Both the position numbers and the translations under genes were made by a program. Shown here piece by piece: positions 54,160 through 63,569 of a stretch of DNA of 64,000 bases. The notes beneath the pieces are model-generated. The model did not search any database and was not told where the DNA came from. It saw only the letters and a program-made list of their open reading frames with translations. Positions within the stretch are counted from its first letter, which is position 1. Each line of letters starts with the position of its first letter. Origin of the DNA: Bacteroides intestinalis (lineage in GTDB: Bacteria; Bacteroidota; Bacteroidia; Bacteroidales; Bacteroidaceae); assembly GCF_003464595.1 (NCBI RefSeq), contig NZ_QRZF01000008.1, forward strand, positions 124,001-188,000, given 5' to 3'.

Positions 54160-57100
54160 ATGAAAAAACACAGAATTTTTGCCTTATGTATGGCCGGAAT
54201 CCTACAGACAGGATTCATCGGCATGTATGCAACTTCTAACGAGGTATTATCTGTCACTCAACAATTGATTACTGTAAAAGGTACGGTAGTGGATGCCAAT
54301 GAAGAACCGTTAATCGGTGTAAATGTATCTGTTAAAGGTACATCGACAGGAGCTATTACTGATATTGAAGGTCAGTTTACACTCAGTGTAAAAGCGGGGG
54401 ATGTATTGGTTTTCTCTTATATAGGATATCAAAAGCAGGAAGTCACTGCACAGGCTGGCAGGCCACTTAAAGTGATACTCCGTGAGGACAGTGAGACGTT
54501 AGATGAAGTAGTAGTAATTGGTTATGGTACATCGAGGAAGAAAGATATTACCGGAGCCATTGCTTCTGTGAAAGCCGAAGAACTGAACACTGTCAGTTCA
54601 TCCAGCGTAAGCCAGATGTTGCAAGGTAAAGTCACCGGTATGAGTGCTATCCAGACTTCGGCTCAGCCGGGTGCCGGAATTGCTATCAATATCCGTGGTT
54701 CGGTATCTCCGAATGGAAGTAATGCACCGTTGTATGTAATAGATGGGGTGCCTCTGCAAAACAACTCGACAGCTGATCCTGGTATATCCGGTATTGACTA
54801 TAAAACGGGGGTGGATCGTGATCCGTTGAATAGTATCAATCCGAGTGATATTGAAAGCATTGAAGTACTGAAAGATGCATCAGCTGCTGCCATTTATGGT
54901 GCTTCTGCGGCGAATGGTGTTGTCCTGATTACAACCAAAAGTGGTAAAAGTGGTAAACCAAAAGTGGAATATCGTAGTGTGGTAACGGCGCAGTTAAAGA
55001 AAGATTATCCGAAAGTGCTTGGAGCACATGATTTTCGTGAACAAACTAACTTTTGGACAAAAGAATATTACCTGTACAATAATAAGATGGGGGTATATGG
55101 CGATAACGCTGTTGATTGGAATGGATACACTCCGATCTTTGAGAATGTAGACGGTTATACGGCTGAGACAGACTGGCTGGATGAAGTAAGCCGTACGGGA
55201 TATATTGTCGATCAAAACGTGTCGGTAAATGGTGGCACCGAGAAAACGAAATACTATTTCTCTTACAATTTTTATGATAATGTAGGTATGTTGAAGCAAT
55301 CGGATATGGCTCGTCATAGCATCCGCATGAATCTGGATCAGGAATTCAGTAAGATATTCAAAGCCGGCATTAAGATGAGTTATTCTAATATTACCGCTCA
55401 TAGTACTTCTGTAGGAGATGCTGGTAAGGGAGATAATATGTTGGTCAATGCATTCCGTTATGCACCGGATATTCCTGTTAAAGATGAAAATGGAAACTAT
55501 ACCCGCTCTTACAATAAGATCATCAACAATCCGGCTTCTTTTAATGAAGTGGAAGATAAAACTACGACGGAGCGTATTTTTATAGCACCTACTTTTGAAT
55601 TGAAGTTATTTGATGGAATGTCTTTGCGTGGTGTTGGTGGTTATGATAGTCAGTCCAGTGTCCGTAAATTCTATATTCCGGTTAAGTCTAATCAAACAGC
55701 ACTGGATAAAGGTTTTGCATATCTGGGAAATGCAAAAGTGATGAACTTAAGTGCTGAGGCTTTCCTGAATTATAATAAGACATTCTCGGATATCCATCGT
55801 ATATCGGCAGTTTTAGGCGCCGGTTATTACAAGACTGCGGATGATGGTTTTGGTCTTGCCGCCTTTGATTTCTTTACAGATGCTTTTGGTTACAATAACG
55901 TGGGGATAGCTTCGGATAAAGAGAGGGAAAGCCTTCGCTCATGGAAGAATGAGCGCATCAAGCTGTCGCAATTCGTTCGTTTGAATTATTCGCTGATGGA
56001 TCGTTATATTGTTACTTTTACTGCACGTCGGGATGGTTCAAGCTATTTTGCAGAAAATAATAAGTGGGGAATTTTCCCAAGTGTGTCATTGGCATGGCGT
56101 ATCAATGAAGAGGCCTTCATGAAGGATAAAACTGTGTTCAGTGATTTGAAACTACGCGTAGGATATGGGGCTGTGGGTAATGAAAATGTATTAGGGGTGA
56201 ATTCTATCTCTCTTTACCAGTCCGGTTATAATTATTTGATAGGCAATACCGTTCGTACAGGTTTGGCTTTGACACAAATTGCAAATCCCGATTTGAAGTG
56301 GGAGACGAATTATACTTTGAATATTGGTATTGATTACGGATTATTCAATCAGCGTATCAATGGTTCTATTGAATTTTTCCATCGCGGGGTGAAAGATTTA
56401 TTGGATTATCAACAGTTACCATCGAATAATGCTGTTGGACGTGTGGCTGCCAATATTGGTGAAACGAAAAGTCAGGGTTTTGAATTCTCATTACATAGTA
56501 ATAATCTTACTTCCAAGTATCTGCAATGGGAAACAATCTTTAACCTGTCCTATTTTAAGGCAAGTTGGGTAAAACGTAACCCTGAGGTTGCATTGGCCGA
56601 TTATATTGGTGAAAAGGATGAATTGGATGCTATTTACGGATGGAAAACAGATGGAATCATTACTTCTAAAGAGGATATTCCAAGTTATATGCCAAATGCG
56701 AATGTAGGCAATATTAAATATGTGGATGTGAATGGAGATAATGTACTGGACTCTAAAGATGTAGTGAAATTGGGTAATAAGAGACCCCGTTGGTTTGCCG
56801 GTCTGGGCAATACACTCAGTTACAAAGGATTTGACCTTAACTTCTATTTCTATGGATCATTCGGAAACAAGAAATCACGTGGACAGCTTCCCGACGCTTC
56901 CGCTCTTGGAAATAGTGGCAGTGCTCCTGGAAATACATACATAGCTGTTTTGAATGAAGTGTGGAATAGCCAAAATGGGACAGGTTGGATGCCGGGAATT
57001 GCAACGAATCCGTATGATAGCTCTAATCCTACCGGCACTAATGACTTCTATCTGATGAACGGTAGTTATGTGAAGCTGAAAAATGTTACGTTGGGATATT

Positions 57101-57276
57101 CGTTACCTAAATCTGTTTTTACTGCCAGTAAGTTTATTCAGGGTGCCCGTTTCTTTATAGATGCCCAGAACGTTGCCACCTTTACGGGATATAAAGGTTT
57201 CGATCCTGAACTTGGTACGGATAATCCATATCCGCAGGCTTTGTCCCTGTCCTTTGGCTTTAATTTGAATTTCTAA
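54160..57276 (+). CDS. SusC-like TonB-dependent outer-membrane transporter (second locus)
   Basis: The 1038-residue protein has a signal region, a carboxypeptidase-regulatory-like domain (about 38-115, ITVKGTVVDANEEPLIGVNV), then the TonB box (ETLDEVVVIGYGTSRKKDITGA), plug (INIRGSVSPNGSNAPLYVIDG) and barrel ending GFNLNF. It imports oligosaccharides with the SusD partner 25 bases downstream. The GH43-type and GH51 enzymes in the same locus point to arabinose-containing glycans such as arabinan or arabinoxylan. Confidence 0.95.
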   Translation: MKKHRIFALCMAGILQTGFIGMYATSNEVLSVTQQLITVKGTVVDANEEPLIGVNVSVKGTSTGAITDIEGQFTLSVKAGDVLVFSYIGYQKQEVTAQAGRPLKVILREDSETLDEVVVIGYGTSRKKDITGAIASVKAEELNTVSSSSVSQMLQGKVTGMSAIQTSAQPGAGIAINIRGSVSPNGSNAPLYVIDGVPLQNNSTADPGISGIDYKTGVDRDPLNSINPSDIESIEVLKDASAAAIYGASAANGVVLITTKSGKSGKPKVEYRSVVTAQLKKDYPKVLGAHDFREQTNFWTKEYYLYNNKMGVYGDNAVDWNGYTPIFENVDGYTAETDWLDEVSRTGYIVDQNVSVNGGTEKTKYYFSYNFYDNVGMLKQSDMARHSIRMNLDQEFSKIFKAGIKMSYSNITAHSTSVGDAGKGDNMLVNAFRYAPDIPVKDENGNYTRSYNKIINNPASFNEVEDKTTTERIFIAPTFELKLFDGMSLRGVGGYDSQSSVRKFYIPVKSNQTALDKGFAYLGNAKVMNLSAEAFLNYNKTFSDIHRISAVLGAGYYKTADDGFGLAAFDFFTDAFGYNNVGIASDKERESLRSWKNERIKLSQFVRLNYSLMDRYIVTFTARRDGSSYFAENNKWGIFPSVSLAWRINEEAFMKDKTVFSDLKLRVGYGAVGNENVLGVNSISLYQSGYNYLIGNTVRTGLALTQIANPDLKWETNYTLNIGIDYGLFNQRINGSIEFFHRGVKDLLDYQQLPSNNAVGRVAANIGETKSQGFEFSLHSNNLTSKYLQWETIFNLSYFKASWVKRNPEVALADYIGEKDELDAIYGWKTDGIITSKEDIPSYMPNANVGNIKYVDVNGDNVLDSKDVVKLGNKRPRWFAGLGNTLSYKGFDLNFYFYGSFGNKKSRGQLPDASALGNSGSAPGNTYIAVLNEVWNSQNGTGWMPGIATNPYDSSNPTGTNDFYLMNGSYVKLKNVTLGYSLPKSVFTASKFIQGARFFIDAQNVATFTGYKGFDPELGTDNPYPQALSLSFGFNLNF

Positions 57277-57300
57277 TCTTCAAAACGAAAAAACAACATT

Positions 57301-58818
57301 ATGAAAAAGATATTTCTTACAACAATCCTAAGTGCTTTTCTGGGATGTTCACTATTCACTTCATGTGACGATTTGCTTGAAACCAAAAACTTTACGGATA
57401 TGTCTCCATCGAATTTCTTTAAAACTGAAGGAGATATGGATGCGGCAGTCACAGGTATTTATCTTCCTTGCACCACTAACTGGGGGTATGGTGACGGCGG
57501 TACCGGAGGCTGGTATAATGCATTGTTCAATGCTGACCTGGCTGCATATTATCCTTCGGGGATGATTACTACAGATATGGTTTGTGCATATAGTAGCAAT
57601 GTATATGATGAATTTAATGTAGGTCCGTCTACTGGCGGTGCTCTGACCAACACATATAATATTATCCGTTTTGTGGCGCGGGCAACAGATATAATCGATC
57701 AGATCAGTAAAAGCAGTGGTGCGACGGAAGATATACGTAATCGTTTTATTGCAGAGACTAAAACTTTGAGAGCATTTTATATGTATACATTGTTAGATTG
57801 GTTTGGTCCGGTAAATGTTAAACTTGATCCGGAAAAGTTAATGGATAATACGATTGAACCTCGTCCTTCATTGGATACTTATGTAGGTTATATAGAAAAA
57901 GATCTGAACGAAGCACTTGAAACGACTTCATTTCCTGAAAAGTATAATGCTGATGCAGATAACTGGGGCAGAATGTCTAAATCTATTGCTTACGGTATTC
58001 GTATGAAACTTTATATGCACCAGAAACAATGGGCTAAAGCAAAAGCGGATGCGGAAAAACTTATGAGTATGGGCTTTTCGTTAATGTCCAATTATGAAGA
58101 TGTATTCAACGTTGACCGGACTTCTGAGCATATCTGGTCTATTCCTGCCAATTTAGCTTCTGATAATTTTTATGTGACGGAGATATTGCCCAGTGACTTT
58201 AAGCGGGGTTATAATCATTTGGGAAAATCTTACATACGAGGGGGGGAAGATTCTTTCAAGCCGGGCTGGCAGGCATACTGTATGCGTTGGGAGTTTTATG
58301 ATACTTTTGAGGATAAGGATATACGTAAGAATACTATACTATGCGAATTTGATGCTATTGACGGTTCTCATAAGAATCGTAGTACAATGAGAGGGGCTAT
58401 TCCTATTAAATTTACAGATACGCAGTTTGATAATTATGGTATTCAGAAAGCACATCCGGTGATTCGTTTTGCAGAAGTATTATTGTCGTATGCTGAAGCG
58501 GAAAATGAGCTGAATGGACCTACCCAGAACGCCGTCAATGCCGTAAAGCAAACAACTGATCGTGCAGGGATTGAAATTCCGGCTTCAGCGCTTGCCAATA
58601 AAGATGCTTTCCGCAACTTCCTGTTGGAAGAACGTGGTCACGAGCTTTATTGCGAAGGTCAGCGTCGGCAAGACCTGATACGTCACGGAGTTTATATCAG
58701 CCGGGCACGTGAACGTGGCACGAATGCACAGGATTACCGTGTGTTATTCCCTATTCCACAAACTGCTATAACAGAGGCTGGCGGTATTCTTGAACAGAAT
58801 CCGGGCTATACTAACTAA
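57301..58818 (+). CDS. SusD-like glycan-binding lipoprotein (second locus)
   Basis: The 505-residue protein has lipobox LFTSC followed by DDLLETKNFTDMSPSNFFKTEGDM, the standard SusD/RagB opening. Helical segments (FIAETKTLRAFYMYTLLDWFGPV) and the C-terminal pattern VIRFAEVLLSYAEAENELNG, then LLEERGHELYCEGQRRQDLIRHG, are typical. It delivers glycans to the SusC barrel on the surface. A strong inverted repeat follows before the GH43-type gene. Confidence 0.95.
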   Translation: MKKIFLTTILSAFLGCSLFTSCDDLLETKNFTDMSPSNFFKTEGDMDAAVTGIYLPCTTNWGYGDGGTGGWYNALFNADLAAYYPSGMITTDMVCAYSSNVYDEFNVGPSTGGALTNTYNIIRFVARATDIIDQISKSSGATEDIRNRFIAETKTLRAFYMYTLLDWFGPVNVKLDPEKLMDNTIEPRPSLDTYVGYIEKDLNEALETTSFPEKYNADADNWGRMSKSIAYGIRMKLYMHQKQWAKAKADAEKLMSMGFSLMSNYEDVFNVDRTSEHIWSIPANLASDNFYVTEILPSDFKRGYNHLGKSYIRGGEDSFKPGWQAYCMRWEFYDTFEDKDIRKNTILCEFDAIDGSHKNRSTMRGAIPIKFTDTQFDNYGIQKAHPVIRFAEVLLSYAEAENELNGPTQNAVNAVKQTTDRAGIEIPASALANKDAFRNFLLEERGHELYCEGQRRQDLIRHGVYISRARERGTNAQDYRVLFPIPQTAITEAGGILEQNPGYTN

Positions 58819-58837
58819 ACTATGCTATTTTAATAAT

Positions 58838-58908
58838 ATCCCGGTTGACCGTATTTTTTTATAATGAATGTTTTTTGATAGGTATTATCATAAAAGGTCA
58901 ACCGGGAT
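58838..58908 (+). repeat. Inverted repeat between susD and the GH43-type gene
   Basis: ATCCCGGTTGACC (58838-58850) is perfectly complementary to GGTCAACCGGGAT (58896-58908), with a 45-base A/T-rich loop that can pair further. There is no U-tract directly after the stem. It may protect the susCD mRNA or cause partial termination within the operon. Confidence 0.7.
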
Positions 58909-58940
58909 TCAATAAATAATTGTCTGGTAATAATAATCTT

Positions 58941-59879
58941 ATGAATAGAAAAGTTTTTGTTTGGGTAATGGTATTTTTCCTCGTTGCTTTCTCTTCGTGT
59001 AAGCAGCGACAGGATAACGTTGATAATCCTCAAGTCGCTTATTTGGCTGCTTATATGAAAGGAGATGATGATAAACACATGTATTATGCATTAGCTGAAA
59101 ATGGATTTATCTTTCGGGTATTGAATGATAAAAAGCCTGTATTAGCAGCTTCGTATGATGATCAACTACTCCGTGACCCGATGATTATACGAGATAGAAG
59201 TGGAATTTATCATTTAGTGGCTACTGTGTCTTGGAAAAACCATCCCTTTACGGTATGGGATTCCAAAGACCTTATTAATTGGGAGAACGAGCGTCTTGTA
59301 GATGTAGCTCCAGAGGGGGCTACCAAAACATGGGCTCCTGAGTTTGCTTATGATGAAGAGAATGATATTTATTTTGTTCATTGGACAGCGGAGTTGAATG
59401 ATGACTGGAATACAGCAGCCATTTATTATGCCACTACAAAAGATTTTATCAACTATTCGAAGCCTAAAGTGCTGTATAGCCTTGATGGAACAGGCATACT
59501 CGATGCGAATATTATAAAAGTAGGAGATACCTATCATCTGATTTATAGAAATAACGGTATATGGGTTGCTACATCTGCCCATGCACAGGGGCCTTATACG
59601 AATCCGTATGAATTAACTTCGGAAAATGTGGAGGGACCATTTGCTTTTTCGTTTTATGATGGAAGTGGTTATGCCGTTGTGTGGGATTATTTTGGGAGAA
59701 GCTCTGGTTTCGGGCTTTGGACATCGCCTGACTTCAAGGACTGGACGAGAATAACGAATGAGAGTTATCCTTATTATAATGATAAAGTAGAGTTTCCTGA
59801 GAAGATACGGCACGGTTCCATCATCAGTATAACTCAAAAAGAAAAAGAAGCTTTGTTAAACACTTATGGTCGTAAATAA
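58941..59879 (+). CDS. GH43-type glycoside hydrolase, lipoprotein
   Basis: The ATG at 58941 gives 312 residues with lipobox FSSC. A five-bladed beta-propeller pattern is present, with three candidate catalytic residues: Asp79 (LLRDPMIIRD), Asp188 (GILDANIIK) and Glu231 (ENVEGPFAF). Repeated FTVWDSKDLINWENE and IYYATTKDFINYSKPK patterns are typical for GH43. Likely an alpha-L-arabinofuranosidase or arabinan-active enzyme, judging from the GH51 partner. The exact subfamily is not assigned. It precedes the GH51 gene by 24 bases. Confidence 0.8.
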   Translation: MNRKVFVWVMVFFLVAFSSCKQRQDNVDNPQVAYLAAYMKGDDDKHMYYALAENGFIFRVLNDKKPVLAASYDDQLLRDPMIIRDRSGIYHLVATVSWKNHPFTVWDSKDLINWENERLVDVAPEGATKTWAPEFAYDEENDIYFVHWTAELNDDWNTAAIYYATTKDFINYSKPKVLYSLDGTGILDANIIKVGDTYHLIYRNNGIWVATSAHAQGPYTNPYELTSENVEGPFAFSFYDGSGYAVVWDYFGRSSGFGLWTSPDFKDWTRITNESYPYYNDKVEFPEKIRHGSIISITQKEKEALLNTYGRK

Positions 59880-59903
59880 TATCTGATATATAAATTGAAT
59901 GTT

Positions 59904-62405
59904 ATGAATAAATTAATAAGATTTCTATATATATGCTTATTGGGGATAATGGCTCTTCCTGTGAGGGCCGGAACGGATAGGGTGGTGAATATTCCTGATT
60001 CTGTTTATCTCTTTTCTTATGCTTCTGCCGATGGCAGTAGTGGACTAAAGTTGGCTTGGAGCCATGATAGTGGTTCATGGGTAAGCATTGCCAGTGGCTT
60101 TGAATTCATCAAGTGTGATTTTGGTCCATGGGGAATGCAAAAGAAGATGTTTAATCCTCATTTGATGCAAAACAAAACAGATGGAACATGGCGTTGTATC
60201 TGGACGTTGACTTCAAGTGGTAAAGCAATGGCATATGCTGATTCGCCTGATTTATTGAAATGGGGATATCAGAGTCATTTTAAGACAGAAGAACTTACTC
60301 GGTATGAGTTGCAGAATGTAGAGAAGACTATACAGAAGCAACTTGTGATAGATGGAAGCAATCTCAGTGGCTGGGTACAGAAAGTTTCTTATTCTTTAGT
60401 TGAACAGTTACTTCGTTATACCGGATATAAGAGTTATCAGCAGATGTTAAGTGAAGAAAGTGCAGAACAAGATACTGTTCGCTTTGCTGATTTGAATCCT
60501 GTGACTGCTACCATCCAGATTAATGCAGATGAGTCGAAAGCTATCAGTGAACATCTGATCGGCATCTTTTTTGAAGATATTAATTATGCGGCGGATGGAG
60601 GTTTATATGCGGAGTTGGTGCAAAATCGTGATTTTGAATATACACCCGATGAATGCGACAAGGAGGGTTGGAATGCCACACATTCCTGGAGCTTAAAGGG
60701 AAGTAATGTTCCTTTATCTATAGAGACAGACAGTCCGGTTCATCCTAATAATCCGCATTATGCGGTACTTGAAGTACAGGAACAGGGAGTGACCCTTTTG
60801 AATTCCGGTTTTGACGGCATCATGGTGAAAAAAGGAGAAAAGTATGATTTCTCTCTGTTTGGAAAGATGCTTGATGGGAAAAAAGGAAAAATTAAAGTGG
60901 CTTTGGTTACAAAAGAGGGTAAAGAAATAGCTCAGGCTATGATAACTGTATCTGGAAACGATTGGAAGAAAAAGCATGCAGTGCTTACTGCATCAGCCGA
61001 TGTTGCAGATGCATGGTTAGCCATTAGTCCTCAATCAATAGGTAAATACGCGGTGGATATAGTTTCTCTATTTCCACAAAATACTTTTAAGGGACGCAAA
61101 AACGGTTTACGGATAGATTTAGCACAGACACTTGCCGATCTTCATCCACGTTTTGTACGTTTTCCCGGTGGGTGTGTGGCACATGGTGATGGCATTGATA
61201 ATATATATGACTGGAAGGGATCCATCGGTTCACTTGAATCACGTAAACCCAAACGGAATACTTGGGGATATCACCAAACACGTGGTTTGGGTTATTTTGA
61301 ATATTTCTTATTTTGTGAAGATATAGGGGCGGAACCGCTCCCGGTACTTGCAGCCGGTGTACCTTGCCAGAATTCCCGTACTCCCAGTTGCCATTCCACT
61401 GATGAGATTAGCAGCTATGGACAGCAGTGTGGAATTCCGTTGGAAGAGATGGGGGCATATATCCAGGATATTCTAGATCTGATAGAATATGCCAATGGCG
61501 ATGCGAAGAAAACTGTGTGGGGAAAGAAACGGGCGGAAGCCGGGCATCCGGAGCCTTTCAACCTAAAGTATATCGGTATTGGTAACGAAGATGTGATAAG
61601 TGGTGTATTTAAGGAACGTTTCACTATGATCTTTAATGCAATTAAGGAAAAATATCCGGAAATAATTGTTGTCGGAACAGTAGGCCCTTTCTTTGAGGGC
61701 ACGGATTATGATGAAGGATGGGCATTGGCTACGGAATTGGGAGTCCCTATGGTAGACGAGCATTATTATGTCACACCCGGTTGGCTGGTTAATAATCAGG
61801 ATTATTATGATCATTATGACCGGACTAAATCCAAAGTATATCTTGGGGAATATGCGGCTCACGCCCGTGGTCGTGTTTGTAATATGGAAACCGCATTGTC
61901 TGAGGCTCTGTATCTGACAGCTATTGAACGCAATGGTGATATCGTTTCAATGACTTCTTATGCTCCTCTATTGGCAAACGAAAAACATATTCAGTGGAGC
62001 CCTGATCTGATCTATTTTAATAATTCAGAAGTAAAACCTACCGTGAGTTATTATGTCCAGCAGATGTATGGACAGAATTCCGGGAATGAATATATAGCTT
62101 CAAGTGTTTCGTTGGATAATGTACAGGGTGCTGTGAAAAAACGTATTGGCGTGTCTGTGGTACGTGAAGGTACTAATGGTGATCTCATTTTGAAGTTAGT
62201 GAATATGCTTCCGGTAAGCGTAAAGACATCAGTGAAGTTGCCTTTACAAAATGATTGGAATACTACGGTCACTAAGACTGTATTGGTTGGCAAACCGCAG
62301 GATAGGGAGGTATGTCCGGTATCAGGGACTATGCAAATAGATGAAAATTTTCAGTATGAAATGCCGGCTTACTCATTTACGGTGTTGCGGATTCATAAAA
62401 GATAG
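59904..62405 (+). CDS. GH51 alpha-L-arabinofuranosidase with an extra N-terminal domain
   Basis: The ATG at 59904 gives 833 residues (a TTG at 59895 is in frame) with a signal peptide (IRFLYICLLGIMALPVRA). The GH51 part starts near residue 200 (SEHLIGIFFEDINYAADGGLYAELVQNRDFEY) and carries IGIGNED (Glu562, acid/base) and YLGEYAAHARG (Glu649, nucleophile). The C-terminal beta domain follows. Residues about 25-190 are an additional module with propeller-like strands (SVYLFSYASADGSSGLKLAW, then WRCIWTLTSSGKAMAYADSP). It releases arabinose from arabinan or arabinoxylan fragments, probably in the periplasm. Confidence 0.9.
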   Translation: MNKLIRFLYICLLGIMALPVRAGTDRVVNIPDSVYLFSYASADGSSGLKLAWSHDSGSWVSIASGFEFIKCDFGPWGMQKKMFNPHLMQNKTDGTWRCIWTLTSSGKAMAYADSPDLLKWGYQSHFKTEELTRYELQNVEKTIQKQLVIDGSNLSGWVQKVSYSLVEQLLRYTGYKSYQQMLSEESAEQDTVRFADLNPVTATIQINADESKAISEHLIGIFFEDINYAADGGLYAELVQNRDFEYTPDECDKEGWNATHSWSLKGSNVPLSIETDSPVHPNNPHYAVLEVQEQGVTLLNSGFDGIMVKKGEKYDFSLFGKMLDGKKGKIKVALVTKEGKEIAQAMITVSGNDWKKKHAVLTASADVADAWLAISPQSIGKYAVDIVSLFPQNTFKGRKNGLRIDLAQTLADLHPRFVRFPGGCVAHGDGIDNIYDWKGSIGSLESRKPKRNTWGYHQTRGLGYFEYFLFCEDIGAEPLPVLAAGVPCQNSRTPSCHSTDEISSYGQQCGIPLEEMGAYIQDILDLIEYANGDAKKTVWGKKRAEAGHPEPFNLKYIGIGNEDVISGVFKERFTMIFNAIKEKYPEIIVVGTVGPFFEGTDYDEGWALATELGVPMVDEHYYVTPGWLVNNQDYYDHYDRTKSKVYLGEYAAHARGRVCNMETALSEALYLTAIERNGDIVSMTSYAPLLANEKHIQWSPDLIYFNNSEVKPTVSYYVQQMYGQNSGNEYIASSVSLDNVQGAVKKRIGVSVVREGTNGDLILKLVNMLPVSVKTSVKLPLQNDWNTTVTKTVLVGKPQDREVCPVSGTMQIDENFQYEMPAYSFTVLRIHKR

Positions 62406-62426
62406 GTGAGGAAATAGAATAAAATG

Positions 62427-62467
62427 ATAAAAGGGATATATCATATTTTCTGATATATCCCTTTTAT
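62427..62467. terminator. Bidirectional terminator between GH51 and tRNA-Ala
   Basis: ATAAAAGGGATATATCA (62427-62443) pairs fully with 62451-62467 across a 7-base loop. TATATTTTT follows on the plus strand. It serves the GH51 operon and possibly the tRNA gene on the other strand. Confidence 0.85.
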
Positions 62468-62474
62468 ATTTTTG

Positions 62475-62548
62475 TGGAGAGTATCGGACTCGAACCGATC
62501 ACCTCGACACTGCCAGTGTCGCGCTCTAGCCAGATGAGCTAACCCCCC
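62475..62548 (-). tRNA. tRNA-Ala (anticodon GGC)
   Basis: On the minus strand a 74-base cloverleaf folds with acceptor GGGGGGU/ACUCUCC, D-stem GCUC/GAGC, anticodon stem CGACA/UGUCG with loop CUGGCAG, and T-stem AUCGG/CCGAU with loop UUCGAGU. The anticodon GGC reads alanine codons. The G3:U70 wobble pair, the main identity element for alanine, is present. The 3' CCA end is not coded. Confidence 0.95.
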
Positions 62549-62560
62549 TTTTTGATCTTT

Positions 62561-62636
62561 CGCTAACGTTTGCGAGCTTTCTCTCTTTTTGGTGGCGCAA
62601 ATATAATGCATTATTCTGAAATAATTGCTATGTTTG
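62561..62636 (+). promoter_or_regulatory. LacI-type operator and -7 box upstream of DUF4286-ruvC-pullulanase (site D)
   Basis: CGCTAACGTTTGCG (62561-62574, centre 62567.5) is a palindrome with one mismatched pair. The -7 box TATGTTTG starts at 62629, exactly 61.5 bp from the centre, as at sites A and C. There is no -33 TTTG. Transcription would start near 62643, about 17 bases before the ATG at 62660. The operator also lies between the presumed start of the tRNA-Ala transcript and the mature tRNA. Confidence 0.65.
62598..62605 (-). promoter_or_regulatory. Probable -7 box of tRNA-Ala
   Basis: The complement of CAAATATA reads TATATTTG on the minus strand. Transcription would begin near 62591, about 43 bases before the mature tRNA. 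A -33 element is not clear. Confidence 0.5.
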
Positions 62637-62659
62637 CGAAACAAAGTGAAAGAAAAAAT

Positions 62660-62965
62660 ATGCTGATCTATAATACAACCTATCAAGTGGAAGAAGGACA
62701 GGAAGATAACTTCCTGATCTGGATAAAAGAATTCTATTTACCCGAAGTAGAGAAAACCGGTGCATTGCATACGCCGCGTATTGTCCGTGTACTAAGCCAT
62801 CGTGAAGAGGGGAGCACATGCTATTCCCTTCAGTTTGAAGTGGAAAACTCTGGCATTCTGCACCGCTGGCACATGGAGCAAGGGGTGAAGTTGAACGAAG
62901 AACTGGTTAAAATATTCCAGGATAAGGTGGTTGGCTTTCCTACATTGATGGAGGTAATAGAGTGA
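62660..62965 (+). CDS. DUF4286 family small protein
   Basis: The ATG at 62660 gives 101 residues ([20 protein letters not shown]). The upstream in-frame ATG at 62570 is before the presumed transcription start and adds a tail unlike the family. The sequence matches DUF4286 proteins of Bacteroidetes ([14 protein letters not shown], then [17 protein letters not shown]), probably a ferredoxin-like small fold of unknown function. It overlaps the ruvC start (GTGA at 62962-62965), so the two are translationally coupled. Confidence 0.85.
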   Translation: MLIYNTTYQVEEGQEDNFLIWIKEFYLPEVEKTGALHTPRIVRVLSHREEGSTCYSLQFEVENSGILHRWHMEQGVKLNEELVKIFQDKVVGFPTLMEVIE

Positions 62966-63531
62966 TACAACCGGTCAAAGAAAAGATAATTTTAGGTATC
63001 GACCCTGGTACTACCATTATGGGATATGGAGTGCTGCGTGTGGTGGGGACAAAGCCTGAGATGATTGCTATGGGGATCATTGACCTGCGTAAACTCGGTG
63101 ACCATTATCTTAAACTTCGCCATATACACGAAAGGGTGTTGAGTATCATCGAGAGTTATCTGCCTGATGAACTTGCTATCGAAGCTCCCTTTTTCGGTAA
63201 GAATGTACAATCTATGTTGAAGTTGGGGCGTGCTCAGGGAGTTGCTATGGCTGCTGCCCTCAGTCGTGATATCCCTATTACGGAATATGCCCCTCTTAAA
63301 ATAAAAATGGCTATCACAGGAAATGGTCAGGCCTCCAAAGAGCAAGTAGCAGATATGCTGCAACGTATGCTTCATTTTGCAAAGGAAGATATGCCTACAT
63401 TTATGGATGCTACGGACGGGTTAGCCGCTGCTTATTGCCATTTTCTGCAAATGGGGCGTCCCACAGTAGAGAAAGGATATCACGGATGGAAAGACTTTAT
63501 AGCCAAGAATCCGGATAAAGTGAAGAAATAA
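62962..63531 (+). CDS. ruvC: Crossover junction endodeoxyribonuclease RuvC
   Basis: A GTG start overlapping the previous stop gives 189 residues. The motifs [16 protein letters not shown] (first catalytic Asp), [23 protein letters not shown] (Glu) and [14 protein letters not shown] (Asp pair) are intact. It resolves Holliday junctions with RuvAB. It sits between DUF4286 and a pullulanase gene (38-base gap), so its expression may be tied to the alpha-glucan operator site D; this is inference. Confidence 0.96.
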   Translation: MIQPVKEKIILGIDPGTTIMGYGVLRVVGTKPEMIAMGIIDLRKLGDHYLKLRHIHERVLSIIESYLPDELAIEAPFFGKNVQSMLKLGRAQGVAMAAALSRDIPITEYAPLKIKMAITGNGQASKEQVADMLQRMLHFAKEDMPTFMDATDGLAAAYCHFLQMGRPTVEKGYHGWKDFIAKNPDKVKK

Positions 63532-63569
63532 GATATGATATTTAATACTTAAAACTTAAAATAACCACC

